From Streptococcus sp. M334 (GTDB lineage: Bacteria; Bacillota; Bacilli; Lactobacillales; Streptococcaceae): 36,917 nucleotides of DNA. The stretch is taken from the NCBI RefSeq assembly GCF_000187745.1, contig NZ_GL732493.1:1-36917 (forward strand), given 5' to 3'. The position numbers and the translations under genes were made by a program. Below the pieces are notes generated by a model. It was not told the origin of the DNA. It was given only the letters and a program-made list of their open reading frames with translations, and did not search any database. Positions 18,943 through 25,163 of this stretch are shown piece by piece (the stretch's first letter is position 1; each line of letters begins with the position of its first letter).

Positions 18943-19677
18943 CTATCTTGTTCGTCTGTATATTTCTTCTAGGTATAAGTCGTTTGATAGTCCATTCCGC
19001 TCAATATCATCTATAATCTGTCCATCACTGAGAAGAACCATTCGAGACGAATATTTAGCAGCAGCAGGATCGTGAGTAACAAGTAGAATAGTTATTTCAA
19101 ACATTCGATTAATTTCTTGTAAGAGGGACATGAGATTTTCTGAGTTAGCAGAGTCAAGAGCTCCTGTCGGTTCATCTGCAATCAAGAGTTTGGAATCATC
19201 TATTAACGCTCTAGCTGTTGCGACACGTTGGCGTTGCCCACCTGATAATTGATTTGGAAATTTATTTTTTAGATTTTGAATAGCCAATTTCTCTATAATA
19301 TCATCAATTTTCCTCTGATGTTTTCTAATGGATTTCCCTTGAATTTGCAGGGGTAAAATAATATTTTCATAAACTGTTAAGGTCTCTACCAGATTATAAG
19401 ATTGAAAAATATAAGAGATATTCTTAGCGCGATAATCGGCTAATTGGCTTTCTTTTGCTTGAATCATATCAAAATCTTCAAAAACAATACTACCCGAATC
19501 GGGTTTATCAATAGTGGATATACAATTCAATAGAGTTGTCTTTCCACTACCACTCGCCCCCATGATGGCTAAAAATTCACCCTTATTTACTGAAAGGTAA
19601 ATATCAGATAGGGCATGAACTAAACTTTCGCCCTCTCCAAATGTCTTATTTAATCCTGTTACTACTAGTTGTGGCAT
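18943..19677 (-). CDS. BceA-like ABC transporter ATPase
   Basis: Start ATG 19675-19677 (MPQLVVTGLNKTFGEGE) has GGAGG eight bases upstream and gives 244 residues; the longer frame runs into the promoter and is discarded. It has Walker A GASGSGKTT, Q-loop FQSYNLVETLTVYEN, signature LSGGQRQRVATARA, Walker B LLIADEPTGALD and H-loop VTHDP. It powers the permease 10 bases downstream. In this family the complex removes antimicrobial peptides from lipid II-type targets. Lying next to a lanthipeptide locus, it may serve producer immunity, but an IS200 remnant lies between. A promoter is visible at 19708-19736. Confidence 0.92.
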   Translation of the reverse strand: MPQLVVTGLNKTFGEGESLVHALSDIYLSVNKGEFLAIMGASGSGKTTLLNCISTIDKPDSGSIVFEDFDMIQAKESQLADYRAKNISYIFQSYNLVETLTVYENIILPLQIQGKSIRKHQRKIDDIIEKLAIQNLKNKFPNQLSGGQRQRVATARALIDDSKLLIADEPTGALDSANSENLMSLLQEINRMFEITILLVTHDPAAAKYSSRMVLLSDGQIIDDIERNGLSNDLYLEEIYRRTR

Positions 19678-19707
19678 AATCGTTTCCTCCATTTCTTTTA
19701 TACAATT

Positions 19708-19736
19708 ATTATAGCTTGTAGAAAAATCTATTTCAT
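19708..19736 (-). promoter_or_regulatory. Promoter of the BceAB-like/TCS operon
   Basis: Minus strand: ATGAAA (19736-19731; four of six), 17-base spacer, perfect TATAAT (19713-19708). A weak -35 with a strong -10 is typical of promoters that need an activator, which would suit control by the adjacent response regulator. Confidence 0.6.
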
Positions 19737-19797
19737 GAGTATTTCGTGCAGAATTGAGTCGTGACTGACATTTCTCATTTTTTGCAAAGCACAATCA

Positions 19798-20555
19798 TGA
19801 CCACCCGTCAAACGGGTGGTTTGTACCAGGGCTATAAGCCCAAATTACCAGCCAGCGCCTAAAGACGCTGGCTTTCACGTTGTTCAAGCCTTATTGCTCT
19901 TGACTCGTCACTTGCCTCACAAAGAGGCTTTAGTATTACTTACCACTATCCCTAAAGGGATCCTCATATTCTTTTACACTCAATTTATCTAGTGCTATAT
20001 CATGCTTTACTCGTTCTCAAATTTTCATACTCGTGAAGAAATCATCCACTGGATAATTTCTTTAATCTTGAATATATTTCTTAATTGTGGCTTCATTGAG
20101 TCCCACCGTACTCACATAATAACCTTCCACCCAGAAATGCCTATTCCCAAACTTGTACTTGAGATTGGCGTGTTTGTCAAACATAATGAGTGTGTTTTTA
20201 CCTTTTAAATATTCCACGAAACTTGCGACACTTATCCTCGGTGGAATACTGACTAACATGTGTACATGGTCTGGCATTAGGTAACCCTCGATATTTTCAA
20301 CTCCTTTATAACTACACAAGCGATGAAATATTTAGCCTAAACTACTTCGATATTGATTGTAGATGACTTTTCGTCTATACTTAGGGGTGAACACAATGTG
20401 ATAGAACAGTGCCACTTTGTGTGCGATAAACTATGAGCCTTTTGTGCCATATTTTTCTCCTTTCGCTTTACAATTGGCTTGAACACCTTTATTGTATCGC
20501 GTTTGGAGTTTTTTGGGTATAACCTTCGACGCGCACCCGCATAGCGGGTGGTTTT
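19798..20555 (-). mobile_element. Degenerate IS200/IS605-type element
   Basis: The element is bounded by subterminal hairpins. CCACCCGT/ACGGGTGG lies at about 19801-19819, CACCCGC/GCGGGTG at about 20535-20551, and further stems at 19829-19841 and 19850-19873. There are no terminal inverted repeats, as expected for IS200. It holds a broken tnpA on the minus strand. It lies between the 35-aa peptide gene and the BceAB-like operon. Exact ends are uncertain. Confidence 0.8.
19936..20450 (-). pseudogene. tnpA: Decayed IS200-like transposase TnpA
   Basis: The frame opens at ATG 20448-20450 (MAQKAHSLSHTKWHCS) behind GGAG. It loses frame near 20405-20415, where bases are missing after KW. It would continue as HIVFTPKYRRKV, meets TAA at about 20337, and resumes as ...CSYKGVENIEGYLMPDHVHML. 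The HUH motif (PDHVHM) and the catalytic Tyr region (GYYVSTVGLNE) survive. After KYIQD the gene is interrupted by roughly 45 extra bases with stops, then resumes as KHDIALDKLSVKEYEDPF to a stop at 19936. At least three lesions make it inactive; any movement would need a helper. Confidence 0.85.
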
Positions 20556-20601
20556 TTTGTCTCGCACCTAACGGAGCGAGACGGACTAATAGTCGCATAA
20601 T

Positions 20602-20631
20602 AAAAACCAATACTCCTCAAGAGCATTGGTT
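20602..20631 (-). terminator. Terminator of the lanthipeptide precursor transcripts
   Basis: Stem AACCAAT.CTC / GAG.ATTGGTT (20605-20615 with 20621-20631, one mismatch, 5-base loop), followed on the minus strand by five T. It lies about 30 bases after the 35-aa peptide gene. Confidence 0.75.
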
Positions 20632-20662
20632 AGAAATAATAGTGATAAAACCAATCTATCCA

Positions 20663-20770
20663 CTATTGTTTATCATTACGTTTTTTCATAAAGTAGACAA
20701 TGCCGATAATGACTACTCCTAGTACAAGTACAGGAGCATAAAATTCAAGCGTTCCAATAATTCCTTCCAT
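20663..20770 (-). CDS. 35-aa single-span membrane peptide in the lanthipeptide locus
   Basis: ATG 20768-20770 follows AAAGGAGG at six bases, one of the best ribosome sites in the region; TAG at 20663-20665. The product begins MEGIIGTLEFYAP, has one hydrophobic span (VLVLGVVIIGIVYFM) and a basic tail KKRNDKQ. It starts 33 bases after the last precursor gene and before a terminator, so it shares that transcript. The acidic outside/basic inside arrangement suggests the tail is in the cytoplasm. Small membrane peptides in lantibiotic clusters often give self-immunity, which is the best guess. I know no named family. Confidence 0.6.
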   Translation of the reverse strand: MEGIIGTLEFYAPVLVLGVVIIGIVYFMKKRNDKQ

Positions 20771-20803
20771 TCTTATCCTCCTTTAAGGTACAATTCACCT
20801 CTT

Positions 20804-20980
20804 TTAACCACAGCTTACATGTGGTGTAGCACATTCATAGGAAAGTGTAAACACCCCTCCGCATCGTCCTTGCATAGTCAAACGAAAAGCAGTTTGCCAA
20901 CCTGCAGCAGATTTCCCACTCAGTTCTTGATGACTAATTTCGTAGTCCAAAGTATCGATACCGTGATTTTCTTTTCTCAT
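20804..20980 (-). CDS. Class II lanthipeptide precursor A1 (58 aa)
   Basis: Start ATG 20978-20980 with AGAGG. The leader (about 1-22) is acidic with the conserved IDTLDYEISHQELSG. Cleavage after SG would give a 36-residue core starting KSAAGWQTAFRLT. The core has three Cys (40, 50, 57) and Ser/Thr at suitable places. FTLSYEC matches the TxS/TxEC ring motif of mersacidin- and lacticin 481-type lantibiotics. It shares the pattern GW.TA..LT..GRCG..FT.S.EC with the other two precursors but is the most divergent (Met-Gln in place of Leu-Ala, ATPHVSCG at the end). It has its own consensus promoter at 20996-21024. Confidence 0.88.
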   Translation of the reverse strand: MRKENHGIDTLDYEISHQELSGKSAAGWQTAFRLTMQGRCGGVFTLSYECATPHVSCG

Positions 20981-20995
20981 CTCTTTACCTCTTTT

Positions 20996-21024
20996 AATAT
21001 ATAATTTTTGTTCTATATTGTCAA
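20996..21024 (-). promoter_or_regulatory. Separate promoter for lanthipeptide precursor A1
   Basis: Minus strand: TTGACA (21024-21019), 17 bases, TATATT (21001-20996), 15 bases before the A1 start, in the 75-base gap after A2. I see no equally good promoter directly ahead of A2 or A3. Confidence 0.7.
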
Positions 21025-21055
21025 TAATAAACAAAGGAAAATCTATGTTTAGTTT

Positions 21056-21238
21056 CTAACAGTGAACATTATTGCTAGTACACTCATAAGAACATGTGAA
21101 GCACAGACCACATCTCCCAGCTAGTGTCAATTTAAAAGCAGTATACCATCCACCTGAACCCGATTTCCCAGCAAGCTCTTGATTGCTAACTTCAAATTCA
21201 AGTGTATCAATTTCATTTTTGAATTCATCACATTTCAT
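21056..21238 (-). CDS. Class II lanthipeptide precursor A2 (60 aa, five core cysteines)
   Basis: ATG 21236-21238 follows GAGGTG. The leader has IDTLEFEVSNQELAG, and likely cleavage after AG at residue 24 leaves a 36-residue core beginning KSGSGGWYTAFKLT. The core follows the family pattern but has five Cys (43, 46, 49, 53, 60) instead of three; the extra two lie in GLCFTCSYEC. It has no final Gly, ending at Cys 60. The extra thiols could form a disulfide or alternative rings. It lies 75 bases upstream of A1 and 456 bases downstream of A3. Confidence 0.88.
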   Translation of the reverse strand: MKCDEFKNEIDTLEFEVSNQELAGKSGSGGWYTAFKLTLAGRCGLCFTCSYECTSNNVHC

Positions 21239-21694
21239 AGTTTCACCTCATAATTCTCCCTTATTACTATCAACAATAATCAGCTTTCAAACATTCAATT
21301 AAATCCTATTTCCCACCAGGAAAATCTTTGGTTCACATAAACAAATTACGTACGTTATTATAGTAGGTTGAAACTAGAATAATACACTACAGCTACTAAA
21401 ACATTTTTAGCAATTAATTTAACTTTCCCAATCGATTTGTTCACATCTTATTTTAAAATACTGTAAATTATTTTTGTTATATAGAGCTAGTATTTCTTTG
21501 TATTGAAAATAGAAATTTAATTAGTGCCAGTGTATAAACTTGCCCAATATAATGTACGAATTTTCTATTGAGATAAATATGATTTACATTTTTAACATAT
21601 CATCCTCAAGATGATTTAACAACACATTTTAATTTCAATTTATAAGTAACTAAAGATTAGTACAGATATTATTGAGCAAGCATAACACTAAAAT
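21239..21694. other. 456-base non-coding gap between precursors A3 and A2
   Basis: I see no ORF with a ribosome site, no precursor remnant (no ...EC or QELAG coding match) and no strong hairpin with a T tail. It is very AT-rich. A TATAAT at about 21355-21360 on the minus strand (after CCTAC) could be a -10, without a good -35. It may hold regulation for A2/A1 or be the scar of a lost gene. Confidence 0.5.
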
Positions 21695-21877
21695 TTATCC
21701 ACATTTAACATTATTACTTGTGCATTCAAACGAACCAGTAAACCAGTTCCCACAACGTCCTGCTAATGTCAACTGAATCGCTGTAAACCAACCAGAACCT
21801 GATTTCCCAGCAAGTTCTTGATTGGCAACTTCAAAGTCTAGAGAATCAATCACTGGACGTTCAGCATCCTTTGCCAT
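21695..21877 (-). CDS. Class II lanthipeptide precursor A3 (60 aa)
   Basis: Start ATG 21875-21877 (MAKDAERPVIDSLDFEV) behind a strong AGGAGG. The leader ends QELAG (residue 24). The 36-residue core starts KSGSGWFTAIQLTLAGRCG and ends SNNVKCG, with Cys at 42, 52 and 59. FTGSFEC is the TxSxEC lipid II-ring motif. The core is closest to A2 in the second half (LTLAGRCG, ECTSNNV). A KSGSGW start recalls salivaricin A and lacticin 481, whose cores also begin with Lys then Gly/Ser residues. A TATACT -10 candidate lies at 21931-21926, with a weak -35. It is the first precursor gene in the direction of transcription. Confidence 0.88.
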   Translation of the reverse strand: MAKDAERPVIDSLDFEVANQELAGKSGSGWFTAIQLTLAGRCGNWFTGSFECTSNNVKCG

Positions 21878-22091
21878 AGGCTTATTCCTCCTTTTTTTCT
21901 TTAGATGATCATCTTTACAATAATTAGTATACAACTTAATCTTAACTACGTAATGAGTAAATCGTGCAAAAGTTATAAGTTTCTCAAATTAACTATATTT
22001 TTAAAATTTTTAAAACTAAAAACTCTAAGCAGGCAGATAAATCATCGTTAGGTGCTAAAGGTTTAGCTTATTGTAATTCAGTTATTTTCTT

Positions 22092-22553
22092 TAGAGAGAC
22101 TGGGAAGACTTGTCAGTTGATGAACGCTTACAGAAACGTCAAGAAGATCTTCAACCCTTAATGGAATACTTCTTTGCTTGGTACCTACGGCAGTCAATTT
22201 TACCTGGTTCAAAACTAGGACGGGCAATTGAATACAGTCTCAAGTATGAAGAAACCTTTAAGATAATTTGGAAAGACAGGCATCTCGTCCTTTCCAATAA
22301 TCTAGCTGAACACGCCATTAAATTATTGGTTATGGTACGTAAAAATTGGTTGTTTTCTCAAAGTTTTGAAGGATCTAAAGCAACAGCTTTTATTATGAGC
22401 TTGTTGGAAACAGCTAAACGCCATCAATTAAATAGTGAGAAATATATATCCTATCTTCTAGAATGTCTTCTAAACGAGTAGAATCTCGTAAACAAAGAGC
22501 TTTTAGAGGATTATTTACCATGGACAAAAGTTGTACCAGAAAAGTGCAAATAA
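22092..22553 (+). pseudogene. IS66-family transposase, C-terminal remnant
   Basis: A plus-strand frame from just after a TAG (22092) reads the C-terminal third of an IS66 TnpC transposase. Typical pieces are LPGSKLGRAIEYSLKYEETF, LVLSNNLAEHAIKLLVM, RKNWLFSQSFEGSKATAF and LLETAKRHQLNSEKY. It stops at 22481. About 15 bases further a different frame reads ELLEDYLPWTKVVPEKCK to TAA 22551-22553, the normal C-terminal tail, so one frameshift is present near 22480. All upstream parts of the element are missing. The fragment lies between lanT and the precursor genes, on the opposite strand, and may separate what was once one operon. Confidence 0.85.
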
Positions 22554-22554
22554 G

Positions 22555-22606
22555 AAATCTCCAGATTAGGAACTATCAGTGAGTTCTCTAGTCTGGAGAT
22601 TTTTTT
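22555..22606 (+). terminator. Stem-loop with T run after the IS66 fragment
   Basis: AAATCTCCAGA (22555-22565) pairs with TCTGGAGATTT (22592-22602), followed by seven T on the plus strand. It is probably the original terminator of the element. On the minus strand the hairpin could also stop lanT transcripts, with a weaker tail. Confidence 0.7.
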
Positions 22607-22833
22607 AATATACTTCGTTATTAGACGATTACACTATAATAACATAAATTCAACTATTATAAAATTAATAGTAAAATCAAGCTAAAGTTATCTAAATATG
22701 AATTATAGCTGATTTCTCTATTTTTCTACTCAATAATAACTTTATATCAATAAAAGCTATGAATTATCTAATTGATATAATTTTCGATAAAGCCCTCTTT
22801 CTCCTTGCAGTAATTCTTGATGGTTCCCCTGCT

Positions 22834-24882
22834 CTATAATTTTCCTTTTTCCATCACAAAAATTTTATCTGAATCAATGATTGTAGATAGCCGATGTGCA
22901 ATTACCACAATCGTAATGTTCTGTTCTTTAAATTTTTGCATAATTTCTTTCTCATTAACATTGTCTAAATAACTTGTCGCCTCATCCAATAATATTATTT
23001 TAGGTTTTTTTATAAGTGCTCGAGCTAAGATTATTCTCTGCCTTTGACCTCCAGATAAATTCATCCCCATCTCTGATACTAACGTATTGTACCCCATAGG
23101 CATCTCCATAATATCATCATGAATATTCACCAACTTACACACTTCTTCCATTTTTTCTTGTGATACAGACGAACTTCCAGCGATATTTTCAAATATCGTC
23201 TTATTAAAGAGTGTCATATCTTGTGGAACAATACCAATTTGTTGTCTTAAATACTGTTTATCTAGACTATAATATTCAAAGTTATCAAAGAAAATTTTTC
23301 CAGTAGTTGCAGGAAATAAACCTATCAACAATTTTGAAAGTGTGCTTTTCCCAGAACCTGATGTACCTACAATTGCTATTTTTTCTCCTTTATGAATTTC
23401 AATATTAATATTCGATAAAACTCTTTTACTGTCTTTAGTATATGAAAATGATACATTTTTTAGTGAAATAGATCCATTCAAATCATGTTTAATATTGCCA
23501 TTTACTTCGTGTTCCTCCTCTAAAATTTCTACAATACGAGATAAAAACGTCTTACTATTATAAAATGCTACAATAGTATCAAAGATACTATTCACTTTAC
23601 TAAATAATACAGTTGATAAAGAGTATATCACAAACATCCCCCCTAATGGATTTTCTAATTGAGGGTGTGGCAATAATGTAACTATTAATAAAATAAACGG
23701 TGATATAAAAGTGATTATTGTAAATAATGAATTTACCAATCCTGAAAACATCTCACTGTATTTATACCTATGTAAACATTTATCGAAATATTCCTTCCAC
23801 TGCTTATATGTTTGTTCTTCAAAACCTTCCATTTTTATTCCCATCATAGAATAAATCATCTCAATTTGTTTATTCTGAAGATTGTTTTGGGAAATTACAA
23901 ATGATTTATTCTTTTGTTCGATGTTCTGTCTAGTAACTAGCAACAATAATAAATTTATTAACAGTAGTAATAATGCTAAGACTGCAATAGAAAAATTTAT
24001 GTATGAGAAATAAATTAGGATAAAAACTCCCAATCCAACATCCAACACACCTAGAACTACTTGATTAGTGAATAACTGTCTAATTCTTGTCAAACCATTT
24101 ATAGAATAAATTAAATCGCCACTGCTTCTCGTAGAAAAGAATTTATATGGTAGCCTAAATAAACTTCTGATCACATTAATATTCAACCTTTTATCTATAT
24201 CATTTGTCAAATTAATAGAAAGATAGCGTTGTCCAAACATAATTGCAAAATATAGAAATGTAAATATAACGAAATTAATGACAATATTCGATTGGTTTAT
24301 ACTAACTCCTGTAGAAACTTGGTTGAAAACTTGTTGCAACCAAATTGGTAAAACAAAACTAACTGTATAACTTGCTAATGTCACTAACAATAGTGGTATA
24401 AAATAATTCCAAGACTGCCATAATTGTCTATAAACTATACTATAATTCTCCCTAGATTTTTGTTTTGTTACTTTATCACTACTCATAACACTAATAAGAT
24501 ATTCCGAGAATCCTTCTGAGAATTCACTGAAACTATACTTTAACTTCCCAAGTTCTGGGTCAGCTACCCATACAAACTTAGATGTTACTCTCTCTATTAC
24601 AATAAAATGTTTACTTTCCCATAATGCAATAGCTGGAGTTTTTATCTTTTTGAAAGTATCCATTCTATCTTTTGGGAAACGAAATGATTTAATAACAAAT
24701 CCCATCCCCTCTAAAAGTTCAATTAAATTCTGAAAACTTGTACCATCTCTACCTGTTTCTTTAATACTTCTTAAATCTTTTACAGAGATTTCATGATTAT
24801 AATAGCTTGATACCATCGCAACACAACATAAACCACACTCTGTTTTTTGATGTTGTTCAACAAAAGGAACTTTATTTTTCAT
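22834..24882 (-). CDS. lanT: LanT: peptidase-containing ABC transporter for lanthipeptides, C-terminus frameshifted
   Basis: The 682-residue protein starts MKNKVPFVEQHQKTECGLCC at ATG 24880-24882 behind AGGAG. The N-terminal C39 peptidase has Cys16, His92 (SKHFIVIE) and Asp108 (VADPELG), the triad that cuts leaders after GG/GA-type sites. Six membrane helices follow (about 155-430). The ABC domain has Walker A GTSGSGKST, signature LSGGQRQRI, Walker B IILLDEATSYLD and H-loop IAHRLST. The frame stops after VMEKGKL. One extra A in the run at about 22840 would restore IIEQGNHQELLQGERGLYRK and ...YQLDNS to a stop at 22757. About 27 residues are lost, all after the H-loop, so activity may persist. 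It would cleave and export the three precursors. Confidence 0.9.
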   Translation of the reverse strand: MKNKVPFVEQHQKTECGLCCVAMVSSYYNHEISVKDLRSIKETGRDGTSFQNLIELLEGMGFVIKSFRFPKDRMDTFKKIKTPAIALWESKHFIVIERVTSKFVWVADPELGKLKYSFSEFSEGFSEYLISVMSSDKVTKQKSRENYSIVYRQLWQSWNYFIPLLLVTLASYTVSFVLPIWLQQVFNQVSTGVSINQSNIVINFVIFTFLYFAIMFGQRYLSINLTNDIDKRLNINVIRSLFRLPYKFFSTRSSGDLIYSINGLTRIRQLFTNQVVLGVLDVGLGVFILIYFSYINFSIAVLALLLLLINLLLLLVTRQNIEQKNKSFVISQNNLQNKQIEMIYSMMGIKMEGFEEQTYKQWKEYFDKCLHRYKYSEMFSGLVNSLFTIITFISPFILLIVTLLPHPQLENPLGGMFVIYSLSTVLFSKVNSIFDTIVAFYNSKTFLSRIVEILEEEHEVNGNIKHDLNGSISLKNVSFSYTKDSKRVLSNINIEIHKGEKIAIVGTSGSGKSTLSKLLIGLFPATTGKIFFDNFEYYSLDKQYLRQQIGIVPQDMTLFNKTIFENIAGSSSVSQEKMEEVCKLVNIHDDIMEMPMGYNTLVSEMGMNLSGGQRQRIILARALIKKPKIILLDEATSYLDNVNEKEIMQKFKEQNITIVVIAHRLSTIIDSDKIFVMEKGKL

Positions 24883-24968
24883 ACTTATCTCCTATTAATA
24901 TAAAATAATAAGAATTCTAAAATATCAATTTTTAATTCAATTATTTAAAATTTTATTGGCATGACAGA

Positions 24969-25001
24969 GTCGAAGAAATAACTATGAGTTAGTTCTTCGA
25001 C
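24969..25001. other. Hairpin between lanM and lanT
   Basis: Near-perfect inverted repeat GTCGAAGAA.TAACT / AGTTA.TTCTTCGAC (24969-24983 with 24987-25001), loop of three. There is no T run on the minus strand, so it may tune lanT relative to lanM rather than terminate. The rest of the 281-base gap holds nothing else recognisable. Confidence 0.5.
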
Positions 25002-25163
25002 TTTCGAATCCTAAACTGTTAGTCACTCAGTTGCATACGCCGTATAACTTCTGTATTGACGATAAGATATTTTTGGAGAATTATACAACAGTCAGAAGAT
25101 CATATCAAACTATTCGAAAATACTCACTCATCGTGAGAGGTTTTACGTCCCTCTACCTCAATT

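Noticed and set aside
25002..25163. Possible small gene between lanM and lanT
   Set aside because: The open frame on the plus strand (25031-25216) lacks a ribosome site and runs into lanM antisense; the minus strand has no usable ORF.
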